Assembly: GCA_023411225.1 (NCBI GenBank)
Contig: JAEYPA010000029.1
Location: 1-16,896, forward strand
Direction: 5' to 3'
DNA length: 16,896 bases
From: Bacillota bacterium
GTDB taxonomy: Bacteria > Bacillota > Clostridia > Lachnospirales > Lachnospiraceae
Both the position numbers and the translations under genes were made by a program. Below the pieces are notes generated by a model. That model made no database searches and was not told where the DNA came from. It saw nothing but the letters and a program-made list of their open reading frames with translations. Numbering within the stretch: position 1 is the first letter of the stretch; every line of letters begins with the position of its first letter. Below, piece after piece: positions 1 to 7,370 of this stretch.

Positions 1-168
1 ACCTGGGTGAATCTTTGTTCCACGCTGTCTATAAAGAATGTTACCAGCTAAAACGAATTGTCCGTCTGCTCTTTTAGCGCCTAATCTCTTAGACTCAGAA
101 TCTCTACCATTCTTTGTAGAACCAACACCCTTTTTATGTGCGAAAAATTGAAGGTTCATTCTCAACAT
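1..168 (-). CDS. rpmA: 50S ribosomal protein L27, N-terminal part (cut by window edge)
   Basis: Ribosomal protein L27 of the large subunit; its mature N-terminus reaches the peptidyl-transferase centre. The 56 visible codons begin MLRMNLQFFAHKKGVGS and continue with the conserved L27 core (TKNGRDSESKRLGAKRADGQ). The first nine residues (MLRMNLQFF) are the cleavable extension known from Firmicutes; cleavage after the FF leaves mature L27 starting AHKKG. The start is fixed by an AAGGAGG ribosome binding site that lies within the last codons of the upstream protease gene, and only four bases separate the two genes. It is the third gene of rplU-prp-rpmA. The C-terminal portion lies outside the window. 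Confidence 0.97.
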   Translation of the reverse strand, partial: MLRMNLQFFAHKKGVGSTKNGRDSESKRLGAKRADGQFVLAGNILYRQRGTKIHPG

Positions 169-172
169 AACC

Positions 173-499
173 TTACACCTCCTTGAGTATAAGTTTGATA
201 TATTCTTTGCCATACTCCTCTTGTACCCCTTGTAATCCAAGGACTAAAGAGTTCATTAACAATTCACTATCTTTACTAATTGTTTTCTCAAACTGAAACT
301 TAATATGACCGGTTTTTGGATCTGCCTCACAAGAAAATCCATCTTCGGTAAAAGCTTCAATGGAATTCATTGTATTTAACACCAGCATTGAAATACCTGC
401 ACACACAATATCTTCACCAGTGTCGGCATAGCCTGCATGTCCGTCAACTTCAAACCCAGTATAAATACCGTCTTTCTTAAAGACTGAAATCTTAGTCAT
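173..499 (-). CDS. prp: Prp (YsxB-type) cysteine protease that trims L27
   Basis: A 108-residue ribosomal-processing cysteine protease. In Staphylococcus aureus this family removes the N-terminal extension of L27, a step needed for ribosome assembly. The catalytic pair is visible: His21 in GHAGYADTGEDIVCAG and Cys33 in the same conserved block. Length and position between rplU and rpmA are typical of the family. An AAGGTGAG ribosome binding site precedes the ATG, 18 bases after the rplU stop. Its presumed substrate is encoded four bases downstream and does carry the xLQFF extension, so protease and substrate are co-expressed. Assignment is by motif and context. Confidence 0.95.
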   Translation of the reverse strand: MTKISVFKKDGIYTGFEVDGHAGYADTGEDIVCAGISMLVLNTMNSIEAFTEDGFSCEADPKTGHIKFQFEKTISKDSELLMNSLVLGLQGVQEEYGKEYIKLILKEV

Positions 500-517
500 T
501 TACTCACCTTACTTATA

Positions 518-826
518 TTAAGCGTTGATTTTTTCAATCTTAACCTGAGTGAAAGCCTGTCTATGACCATTTTTCTTATGATATCCAGTTTTTCTCTTAT
601 ATCTGTAAACGATAACTTTTTTAGCTTTTCCGTTTGCTACTACAGAAGCAGTTACGGTTGCACCAGCTACAGTAGGGTTACCTACAGTAACTTCTCCGTT
701 ATTTACTACAAGAACTTGATCAAATGTAACTGTATCACCAGCTTCAACACCAAGTTTCTCAACTCTGATTACGTCGCCTTCAGCTACTTTGTACTGTTTA
801 CCACCTGTTGCAATAATCGCGTACAT
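518..826 (-). CDS. rplU: 50S ribosomal protein L21
   Basis: Ribosomal protein L21, a 23S rRNA-binding protein of the large subunit, 102 residues. It opens with MYAIIATGGKQYKV and ends with the conserved basic region (YRYKRKTGYHKKNGHRQ), both diagnostic. An in-frame codon 30 bases further upstream would give a longer protein, but AGGAGGTG sits six bases before the ATG at 826, and the family starts M-Y-A-I, so the shorter form is chosen. It is the first gene of rplU-prp-rpmA, with a strong promoter (912-940) and a structured leader just upstream. Confidence 0.97.
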   Translation of the reverse strand: MYAIIATGGKQYKVAEGDVIRVEKLGVEAGDTVTFDQVLVVNNGEVTVGNPTVAGATVTASVVANGKAKKVIVYRYKRKTGYHKKNGHRQAFTQVKIEKINA

Positions 827-905
827 ATGGCACCTCCTATAATCATTACTCGCCAACTTTGGTGATTGGCCAAAACCAATGCTTTTACCTCGTTGTGCGG
901 CACAC
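827..905 (-). promoter_or_regulatory. Structured 5' leader of rplU, candidate L21 leader
   Basis: About 79 bases of untranslated RNA lie between the predicted transcription start and the rplU ATG. They can fold into competing short hairpins: ATTGG...CCAAT (a stem around TTTTGG) and the overlapping CCAA-AG-TTGG. Many low-GC Gram-positives have an autoregulatory L21 leader at exactly this place ahead of rplU-prp-rpmA. I assign it by position and by the presence of alternative stems, not by a covariance match. Confidence 0.5.
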
Positions 906-911
906 TAAATT

Positions 912-940
912 AGTGTATCATTGAAATCTTCTTTTGTCAA
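912..940 (-). promoter_or_regulatory. Sigma-A promoter of the rplU-prp-rpmA operon
   Basis: On the minus strand, TTGACA (935-940) and TACACT (912-917) are separated by exactly 17 bases, a near-perfect housekeeping promoter. Transcription would start near 905. The -35 box lies only eight bases after the stop codon of the MATE gene, and no terminator is visible between them. Confidence 0.88.
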
Positions 941-948
941 GTTTTGTT

Positions 949-2331
949 TTATGCAATTTCACTAATATCTAAATTTTTACGTTGTTGAACCCTATATCCG
1001 TATTTTCTTCTATAATATAAGTAATTAATACCTCCTCTAACCGTTTCATCAATAAATATTGTAGCAAAAATAGCTATCATATTCATATGTAAAACTAAGA
1101 CTAGGAAGCAAGATATTACTACTATTAGTGTAGAACCAATAGCTTGGGACACAAACATCCACTTTGTATTACCATGTGCTTTGATTCCGTTGCCACATAT
1201 CACGTTGATACTTTGTGGAAATAAGATAAATCCCATAAAAATCATATATGGAATTCCATCTTTTATCAATTCGGGATCATTTGAAAAAATATCAAGCAAT
1301 GCTCCCGGAAAGCTGACAATCCCTATAAAGGACACTAATACAATAATAAGGTTAATAACGATACAGTTGTAAAACAACTGATCGGCTCTTTTGAATTTTT
1401 TTGCACCTATACTATGGCCCATTAAGGTCAACGCTGACTTGGAGACTCTTTCACAAATGATAAATACAATACATTGAAATCCGAAGGTAAGAGTATAGAT
1501 TCCCATCGCCATATAACTAAATCCATTAATAAACCGTATTAATAGTAAGTTTGATGCATTCCACAATAAATATTCCAGTCCTGACATAATTCCAATCTTA
1601 ATCACTTGACCATAAGGTTTGATATGAAACCACATTCTGTCTTTTATTTTTAAATGAAACTGTTTTCTCTTCACAAGCAAGCAATAGACAGTAATATATA
1701 AAAATGCAATGATATCCGCAACCACGGTTCCAATAGCGGCACCTGCTACATGCAAGGCAGGAAAGCCCAATTTCCCAAAAACCAGTACCCAGGAAATCAC
1801 CATATTTATCACTACCTTAAGAATACCAGAATACATGATTGGCTTTGTATCCCCAATCCCCTGTAACATTGATTGAAAGGCACAATCAATACCAAATACA
1901 AGCAGGTAGATAGCACATATCCGAATATAGGTTGCACTATAGTCAATAATCAAAGAATCTGTTTTAAAGAAAGCCAGTATAGACTCTGCAAAAACCTCCC
2001 ATAAAAGAAAAAAAGCAATGCCAATTAACATATGATATAGTGCTGTACTCTTAACATAAGCATTGATTTTATCCTTTTCTCCTGCTCCATAAAGGGTAGA
2101 TATGATAATGACAAGTCCTATGCTGATAGCTCCCATGCTTTCTACAATGGTATAAAAAGGCATCTGAGCTGCCCCAACTGCTGATACATATTTGGTATCC
2201 AGATTTCCTAAAAAAGCCTTATCTGTTAATGACTGTAGTTGAAATACTAATCCCTGTACAATAAGCGGAAATGCCACATAAAAGATTCTGCCAATCCGCT
2301 CTTTTAAACTGTTCTTCTCTGATGTCTCCAT
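949..2331 (-). CDS. MATE-family multidrug/metabolite exporter
   Basis: A 460-residue polytopic membrane protein of the MATE (multidrug and toxic compound extrusion) family, which exports organic cations, drugs or metabolites in exchange for Na+ or H+. About twelve hydrophobic segments run through the protein in two halves. The first helix region (FPLIVQGLVFQLQSLTDKAF followed by LGNLD and VSAVGAAQMP) resembles the MATE N-lobe, and the second half repeats the pattern. Length matches the usual 440-470. The start at 2331 is preferred over an in-frame codon 33 bases upstream because GAGGTGG lies just before it. The gene begins 11 bases after the ROK regulator stop, so the two form one operon. The regulator probably controls it; the substrate cannot be told from sequence. 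Confidence 0.9.
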   Translation of the reverse strand: METSEKNSLKERIGRIFYVAFPLIVQGLVFQLQSLTDKAFLGNLDTKYVSAVGAAQMPFYTIVESMGAISIGLVIIISTLYGAGEKDKINAYVKSTALYHMLIGIAFFLLWEVFAESILAFFKTDSLIIDYSATYIRICAIYLLVFGIDCAFQSMLQGIGDTKPIMYSGILKVVINMVISWVLVFGKLGFPALHVAGAAIGTVVADIIAFLYITVYCLLVKRKQFHLKIKDRMWFHIKPYGQVIKIGIMSGLEYLLWNASNLLLIRFINGFSYMAMGIYTLTFGFQCIVFIICERVSKSALTLMGHSIGAKKFKRADQLFYNCIVINLIIVLVSFIGIVSFPGALLDIFSNDPELIKDGIPYMIFMGFILFPQSINVICGNGIKAHGNTKWMFVSQAIGSTLIVVISCFLVLVLHMNMIAIFATIFIDETVRGGINYLYYRRKYGYRVQQRKNLDISEIA

Positions 2332-2342
2332 AAACCCACCTC

Positions 2343-3299
2343 TTATTTGATATGATTTTCCCAATATAATAATATTTTCTTTCGTAACCCCTCTTCATAT
2401 TTATTGTCTAAATCTTCTGACACTATAATCTCGGGTATTTGTTCTGCTAGTAGTTTCTTACCTAGTTTATCCTTAATTGAAATTGCCATTTTATCTGTAA
2501 TTCCATCACCAGAGATATAGATTAGAGGTAGATTAAGCACACAGATTAAAGATAGCATACAAGTTACAAGTGTCTCCTCCTTCTCGTTAATATCATTATA
2601 TAAATACTCCAGTTCTCCAGCATACCCGTTACTACCGGTATAGACCTCACCGTTTAAAACAATACCAGCCGCAAAACATTGATTTATAAAGGCAATATGT
2701 GCAAAAGTGTTATCATGTTTCACTTCTGCTAAGGAAATAGCATTCAAATCATTCTCAATAAATATTTCTGCCTGAAACGTATTTTTTAATTTTTCGTATA
2801 TTTGTGTTCCTTGAATATTGGTATATCTTGGTACTGACAAAATATTATTGTTCCAGACTACACCTGGAATTCCTATGGAGATCGCGGTTATTCTAGGATA
2901 TCGCTTGCTAATAGTAGCAGCAAAAGAAACCATGGCTTCTACTGTAAAATCATAGGATGCATCGGTGGAATACTCTTCAATTACTTGACCGTACACATTA
3001 AATATCTTCCCCACTAGGATAAAGTCTTCAAAATAGAGAACTAGTCCATACTGATATCTTACATCCAATTCATATTGAACTCCCGGCCTTCCTCCACGGC
3101 TTTCCAACTTCTTACTTTGGATTACCTCTCCCTTATTCTCTAGTTCTTTCAACAAGGATGCTACCGTTGGATAGGTAAGTGAGGCTTTACTCGCCAGTCC
3201 TGCAATACTTAGCGGACTATGCTGCCTTAATATATTCCTTATATTGATTTGATTCGTCTGCTTAACCAAGTCAAAATGAGCAGGATTTTCTGTTGCCAT
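2343..3299 (-). CDS. ROK-family transcriptional regulator without kinase motifs
   Basis: A 318-residue regulator with an N-terminal winged helix-turn-helix (about residues 17-75, including SIAGLASKASLTYPTVASLL and the wing RGGRP) joined to a ROK domain. ROK proteins include sugar kinases and NagC/XylR-type repressors that sense sugars. Here the ATP-binding DxGxT motif expected near residue 85-100 is missing. The zinc-binding CxCGxxGC segment expected after GELEY (about residue 230) is also replaced by charged residues. GIPGVV (143-148) and the ENDLN loop around Asp184 are kept. It is therefore probably a pure DNA-binding regulator, possibly with a changed ligand. The ribosome binding site is AGGAGG, eight bases before the ATG. 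It is co-transcribed with the MATE gene and likely autoregulated through the palindrome at 3379-3397. Confidence 0.87.
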   Translation of the reverse strand: MATENPAHFDLVKQTNQINIRNILRQHSPLSIAGLASKASLTYPTVASLLKELENKGEVIQSKKLESRGGRPGVQYELDVRYQYGLVLYFEDFILVGKIFNVYGQVIEEYSTDASYDFTVEAMVSFAATISKRYPRITAISIGIPGVVWNNNILSVPRYTNIQGTQIYEKLKNTFQAEIFIENDLNAISLAEVKHDNTFAHIAFINQCFAAGIVLNGEVYTGSNGYAGELEYLYNDINEKEETLVTCMLSLICVLNLPLIYISGDGITDKMAISIKDKLGKKLLAEQIPEIIVSEDLDNKYEEGLRKKILLYWENHIK

Positions 3300-3327
3300 A
3301 TTGTAAACCTCCTCTTCATTAGAAATC

Positions 3328-3373
3328 TCTTTTTTAAAGTGTCTTTTTAAAGTGTCTTTTTAAAGTGTCTTTA
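3328..3373 (-). repeat. 13-bp tandem repeat in the leader of the ROK-MATE operon
   Basis: The plus-strand unit TCTTTTTAAAGTG occurs three times in a row (3328-3341 with one extra T, 3342-3354, 3355-3367), then a partial fourth copy ends near 3373. The array lies between the predicted transcription start and the ribosome binding site, so it is transcribed but not translated. Each RNA unit contains AAAG-ACA-CTTT, able to form a four-base-pair hairpin. Such arrays can change copy number by slippage. Confidence 0.9.
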
Positions 3374-3376
3374 ATT

Positions 3377-3405
3377 AGATTACCATTATATGGTAATGAT
3401 GTCAA
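3377..3405 (-). promoter_or_regulatory. Promoter of the ROK-MATE operon
   Basis: On the minus strand, TTGACA (3400-3405) and TAATCT (3377-3382) are spaced 17 bases apart, a strong sigma-A promoter. Transcription would start near 3370, giving a leader of about 70 bases that contains the tandem repeat. The spacer and part of the -10 box are occupied by a perfect palindrome. Confidence 0.85.
3379..3397. promoter_or_regulatory. Palindromic operator inside the ROK-MATE promoter
   Basis: ATTACCAT-TAT-ATGGTAAT is a perfect inverted repeat with 8-bp arms and a 3-bp centre. It fills most of the -35/-10 spacer and overlaps the -10 box, so a bound dimer would block RNA polymerase. The first gene encodes a winged-helix ROK regulator, so autorepression is the simplest reading. 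Binding by this regulator is inferred, not shown. Confidence 0.72.
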
Positions 3406-3436
3406 GAGATATTTACTACTATACAAAGAAGAAACG

Positions 3437-3485
3437 AAAAAGAGATAAATCAGCATGAAATCCCATACCGCATTTATCTCTTTTT
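3437..3485. terminator. Symmetrical intrinsic terminator downstream of rng
   Basis: AAAAAGAGATAAAT (3437-3450) pairs with ATTTATCTCTTTTT (3472-3485), a 14-bp stem around a 21-base loop. Read on the minus strand it follows directly after the rng stop codon and continues into a T-rich run; the plus strand also ends in eight Ts. It ends the radical SAM-rng operon and separates it from the ROK promoter, whose -35 box begins about 30 bases further on. Confidence 0.8.
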
Positions 3486-3486
3486 T

Positions 3487-4671
3487 TTATCTTATTTGCT
3501 CGTAAAGAGGCTTTCTGACTTTCTTTCTAGTGACCTCCACTAGGTTTAACGGTGTCATATCTACCACCACGGTTCGAACTGGATCCTTCTTAAATAGATT
3601 CTTCAATTGAGTTAATAATGCGTCCTTACTTGTCTTCGATTTTATATCAATAAAATCAATAATGATAATTCCCGATAAGTTACGTAAGCGGATTTGTTTG
3701 GCAATCTCTTCTGCTGCCTCTAAATTAATTCTCTCAAAAGTCTCTTCCGGATTTCGTTTGCCAGCAATGGCCTTTCCTGAATTGACATCAATTACTACTA
3801 AGGCTTCCGTTGGCTGAATGACAAGATAACCACCGCTTTTTAGCCAAACCCTTTCCTGCAGAGCTTTTTCCAGTTTGCTTTCAATGGAATATAGTGCTTT
3901 CAAACTAAGCATCTTATCTTGATAGAAGACTAATTTATCTAGATCTTTACTTTGATAATTACTAAGATATTGCTTGATTTTTTCATAGATTTCAATATCA
4001 TCTGTTACAATACGTTCTACAATGGAGTCATAACCATCCCTGATGTCACAGAGATACTCTGCTGGACTCTCATAGATTAAGGAAAAACAAGTTTTATGAA
4101 CTCCATAGTTTAATAAATTGGTGTATTCTTTCGTAAGTGCTTTTACTTCATTCTCTATCAGTTCCTTGTCTGCATCAGCAGCATTGGTTCGAATCACAAG
4201 ACCAAAGCTATCATTCTTATAAGGCTCTATGATGCCCATAAGCTGATTACGTTTCTCACTTTCTACTATCTTATTGGAGATACCAAGAGTATTCTTTCCA
4301 TGGGTTAGTACCACATATTTACCTACCAGTGTTAAATAGGAGGTGACCACGGGAGCTTTTGTCTTCACTCCCTCCTTCTCCACTTGCACAAGGATTTCAT
4401 CTCCGATTACAACCTTGTTATTATTCTTCTGATTGACAAAGATCGTATTTGTGTTCTCTGTTAGGGAATAATAGCACATTTGTCCATCTGCAATCTCTAC
4501 AAAGGCAGCATTAATATTTTTTACAATATTTTTCACCTTCCCGATGTAGATGTTATGAAGAAGGCCTTCCCTTTTCTCCCCGGAGATATTCACTTGAGCC
4601 AGTTGGTCTCGTTCCATCAGACAGGATAATATTCTATTGTTATGTCGAAGAACGATTAATTGATTATTCAT
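3487..4671 (-). CDS. rng: Ribonuclease E/G family endoribonuclease, short form without Zn-link
   Basis: A 394-residue RNase G/E-type single-strand endonuclease, acting in rRNA maturation and mRNA decay in the cytoplasm. An S1-like RNA-binding domain occupies about residues 38-115 (GLLHNIYIGKVKNIV...AAFVEI). The catalytic DNase-I-like subdomain carries Asp295 in IDVNSG and Asp339 in IIIIDFID, matching the two metal-binding aspartates of E. coli RNase E. The protein ends at KKVRKPLYEQIR, where E. coli RNase G continues into the CPxCxG zinc-link and small domain. Both are absent and the gene ends cleanly at a terminator. An AAGGA ribosome binding site lies nine bases before the ATG, 25 bases after the upstream gene. 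It is the last gene of a three-gene operon with two radical SAM-related genes. Confidence 0.92.
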   Translation of the reverse strand: MNNQLIVLRHNNRILSCLMERDQLAQVNISGEKREGLLHNIYIGKVKNIVKNINAAFVEIADGQMCYYSLTENTNTIFVNQKNNNKVVIGDEILVQVEKEGVKTKAPVVTSYLTLVGKYVVLTHGKNTLGISNKIVESEKRNQLMGIIEPYKNDSFGLVIRTNAADADKELIENEVKALTKEYTNLLNYGVHKTCFSLIYESPAEYLCDIRDGYDSIVERIVTDDIEIYEKIKQYLSNYQSKDLDKLVFYQDKMLSLKALYSIESKLEKALQERVWLKSGGYLVIQPTEALVVIDVNSGKAIAGKRNPEETFERINLEAAEEIAKQIRLRNLSGIIIIDFIDIKSKTSKDALLTQLKNLFKKDPVRTVVVDMTPLNLVEVTRKKVRKPLYEQIR

Positions 4672-4696
4672 TATAGAACATCCTTTTTTATAATTT

Positions 4697-5476
4697 TTAT
4701 AGCAGTTGATACTGACTTAGAGGCACTAAATTTCGTTTGCCTGCTTCCTTTTCTTGTTTTGTTACATCGTTGGCATATACTTCCATACGATGTATCTGGT
4801 AAGCAAGGGGATTATATTCTAACTTCATATACTGACAGAAACCTTCCATAACAAGCTCAGGCTTTAGATTGTCCACACTACCTGAGCAAAGCCTTAAAAA
4901 TACAACATTGTCATTGTCATAGGAATCTGCTTGATTGACATTTATCTCATACACACAGTGCTTATTAAATTCCTCTTTTGAAAGACTGGCCTCGTAGATA
5001 AATGGTTTTATATCTAACTCTTTTTCACTCTTTTTCGTCTTTTTTATAATCTTAATATTAGGCTTAGATAGGAATTCCGTAAAATGTTCAGAGAAATTCT
5101 CAATTGCCTCATAACCATCCTTTAAGGATACCATATAGTCTGCTGCCGCCACAGCGGTCATAGATTTAATACTGTCCTCTGCAAGCATGGAAAACCCAAC
5201 TGCCTCAATTCCTTCTACTAAAGCAGGATTTAACTTTGCAAGAAACTCCTCACTTGTAATGGAAGAATTCAGTTCCATATCCATATATTCTGCTCCACTG
5301 GTAAGTCCAACTCCTAGTGGTGCTGCAAACGATGTAATCTGATGAGGACTATAGCCTTGGGAATAAGCTACGTCAATGCCTGCACGTCTAAATGCTTTCT
5401 GAAAAAATCTCATAAGGTCAAGGTGTCCGATAAATTTCACTGCACCATATTTGGTAAATTTAAGCCTTGCTTTCAA
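4697..5476 (-). CDS. Radical SAM-linked protein, TIGR03936 type (DUF2344)
   Basis: A 259-residue protein of the family found next to, or fused with, TIGR03960 radical SAM proteins; its biochemical role is not established. The diagnostic N-terminus is KARLKFTKYGAVKFIGHLDL followed by MRFFQKAFRRAG. The start is a TTG at 5476: GGAGGAGG lies seven bases upstream, and translation from there begins at exactly the family's conserved first residues. An ATG 90 bases further upstream would add a stretch lying inside the preceding gene and lacks a ribosome binding site. The gene overlaps the end of the radical SAM gene by 17 bases, implying translational coupling. The next gene is rng, a conserved clostridial arrangement suggesting a shared role in RNA or ribosome maturation (inference). 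Confidence 0.88.
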   Translation of the reverse strand: MKARLKFTKYGAVKFIGHLDLMRFFQKAFRRAGIDVAYSQGYSPHQITSFAAPLGVGLTSGAEYMDMELNSSITSEEFLAKLNPALVEGIEAVGFSMLAEDSIKSMTAVAAADYMVSLKDGYEAIENFSEHFTEFLSKPNIKIIKKTKKSEKELDIKPFIYEASLSKEEFNKHCVYEINVNQADSYDNDNVVFLRLCSGSVDNLKPELVMEGFCQYMKLEYNPLAYQIHRMEVYANDVTKQEKEAGKRNLVPLSQYQLL

Positions 5477-7328
5477 AACAAACACCTCCTCCAAAACTTG
5501 TAGCACCACAGCCTGAACATTTCTGTCTGCAATTTGGTGTAACAGTAGCCTCTTTGGCTTGTTCATATTCTCGAATTAAGAATTTCTTTGTAACACCTAC
5601 ATCAATAAAATCCCAAGGAAGAATTTCATCATATGCTCTTTCTCTAGAGGTATAGAAATCAATGTCAACCTCATGATCCTGTAAGGTTTTCATCCATGAA
5701 TCATATTTAAAATGCTCTGACCAAGAGTCAAAGATACAGCCATTATGATAAGCATCTACTAAGACATCATTTAGTCTTCTGTCTCCTCGGGCAAAGATAC
5801 CTTCTAACATAGTAAGTTCCGCCTCATGCCAGCTATAATGAATACTCTTGTAGTTTAACTGTTCTTTCATTTTGCCGAATAGGAAGCGCTGACGCTCTAA
5901 GAATTCTTCTGGCTTACACATTCTGCTCCATTGAAATGGAGTAAATGGCTTTGGAACAAAGAAGGAGGTGCTAGAAGTTATTTGGCAACGGCCATTTCTC
6001 TCACTCTTTGGAATCGCGTCATAGTATTCTCTGGCAACTAAGTCAGTAAGAATTGCAATACCTTCAATATCCTCCTCAGTCTCCGTAGGGATACCTAACA
6101 TAAAGTATAGCTTCACCTTATTCCATCCACCTAAAAAAGCATCTCTGGCACCTTTTAAAATCATTTCCTCTGTTAGACCTTTATTGATAACATTACGAAG
6201 CCTTTGAGTTCCTGCCTCTGGTGCAAATGTCAAGCTACTTTTCTTTACATCCTGCACCTTACTCATGACATCCAGCGCAAAAGAATCAATTCGTAAAGAA
6301 GGTAGGGATATATTAACCCCCTTGGAACCATACTCATCTATCAGATAGTATACCAATTCCTGAAGCTTGGAATAATCACTAGAACTTAAAGAGCTTAAGG
6401 TAATCTCCTCATGACCAGTGGACGCTAACATCTGATCTGCCTTTTGTTTTAAAAACTCCAGACTTCTCTCTCTTATTGGGCGATAGATCATGCCTGCCTG
6501 ACAGAATCTGCAACCTCTTATACATCCTCTTTGAATCTCTAAAACGACTCGGTCCTGTGTTACCTTAATATAAGGAACCAATGGCTTCTCCGGATAAGTC
6601 GCATCACTTAGTTCCATCTCCACTTGCTTTTTAATAGAAGTCTTAGCATGAGGATTATTCGGCGTAAAACTTGCTATGGTACCATCTTCCTTATAGGCTA
6701 CATCATAAAACATAGGCACATATAGACCTTCAATTTCTGCCGCTGCTTCTAGAAAATTGAGACGGGAGGTTTTTTTCTCCTTATGTTCCTTATAAGCATC
6801 TAACAGCTGGTCATATACTGTTTCACCTTCTCCAATATAGAAGATATCAAAGAAATCAGCAATTGGCTCAGGGTTGTAGCTACAAGGGCCTCCGCCTATT
6901 ACAATTGGATCAGATTCTTTACGATCACAGGCCTTTAAAGGAATTTGGGATAAGTCCAGTATTTGCAGAATATTGGTATAGCACATCTCATATTGCAGAG
7001 TAATTCCCAGAAAATCAAACTCTTTGATAGGATCCTGACTTTCTAAGGCAAATAGAGGAATGTTTTGCTCCCTCATAATTTTATCTAAATCTACCCAGGG
7101 AGAGTATACTCTCTCACAATAGGTATCTTCTCGATTGTTAAACATATTATAAAGAATTTGAATACCAAGGTGAGACATTCCGATTTCATAGACATCAGGA
7201 AAACACATACAAAAGCGTATGTCCACCTGTTCTTTATCCTTGATTACCATATTTACTTCATTTCCAATATATCGAGCCGGCTTTTCTACCGATAACAATA
7301 CTTCGTCGGAAAGTGCTAATTTTCTCAT
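5460..7328 (-). CDS. B12-binding-like radical SAM protein, TIGR03960 family
   Basis: A 622-residue radical SAM enzyme of unknown substrate. The N-terminal region (about 30-180) has the cobalamin-binding-like pattern of B12-dependent radical SAM proteins (FPDVYEIGMSHLG, IGGGPCSYNPEP, FYIGEGE). The [4Fe-4S] motif is C269-x3-C273-x2-C276 in QRGCIRGCRFCQAG, followed by the usual SAM-barrel features (SLPSLRIDSF, FAPEAGTQRLR). The C-terminus has a further cysteine cluster (C600, C604, C607, C617), a possible extra metal site. The ATG follows AGAGG by six bases. It opens the operon with the radical SAM-linked protein and rng, and its promoter lies at 7371-7399. The recurrent pairing with RNase E/G suggests RNA or ribosomal-protein modification, which is inference only. 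Confidence 0.9.
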   Translation of the reverse strand: MRKLALSDEVLLSVEKPARYIGNEVNMVIKDKEQVDIRFCMCFPDVYEIGMSHLGIQILYNMFNNREDTYCERVYSPWVDLDKIMREQNIPLFALESQDPIKEFDFLGITLQYEMCYTNILQILDLSQIPLKACDRKESDPIVIGGGPCSYNPEPIADFFDIFYIGEGETVYDQLLDAYKEHKEKKTSRLNFLEAAAEIEGLYVPMFYDVAYKEDGTIASFTPNNPHAKTSIKKQVEMELSDATYPEKPLVPYIKVTQDRVVLEIQRGCIRGCRFCQAGMIYRPIRERSLEFLKQKADQMLASTGHEEITLSSLSSSDYSKLQELVYYLIDEYGSKGVNISLPSLRIDSFALDVMSKVQDVKKSSLTFAPEAGTQRLRNVINKGLTEEMILKGARDAFLGGWNKVKLYFMLGIPTETEEDIEGIAILTDLVAREYYDAIPKSERNGRCQITSSTSFFVPKPFTPFQWSRMCKPEEFLERQRFLFGKMKEQLNYKSIHYSWHEAELTMLEGIFARGDRRLNDVLVDAYHNGCIFDSWSEHFKYDSWMKTLQDHEVDIDFYTSRERAYDEILPWDFIDVGVTKKFLIREYEQAKEATVTPNCRQKCSGCGATSFGGGVCFESKA

Positions 7329-7370
7329 AGAAACCTCTTTCTTTTACTTGTCAATTAACCTAACTTTTGT

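Noticed and set aside
563..865. Plus-strand reading frame across rplU
   Set aside because: It is the complement of rplU and its leader, with no ribosome binding site and no family-like sequence.
3328..3373. CRISPR array
   Set aside because: The units are directly adjacent 13-bp tandem copies with no spacers and no cas genes nearby.
5477..5566. N-terminal extension of the radical SAM-linked protein to an ATG at 5566
   Set aside because: The extra 30 residues only mirror the upstream gene in another frame; GGAGGAGG fits the TTG at 5476, where family similarity begins.
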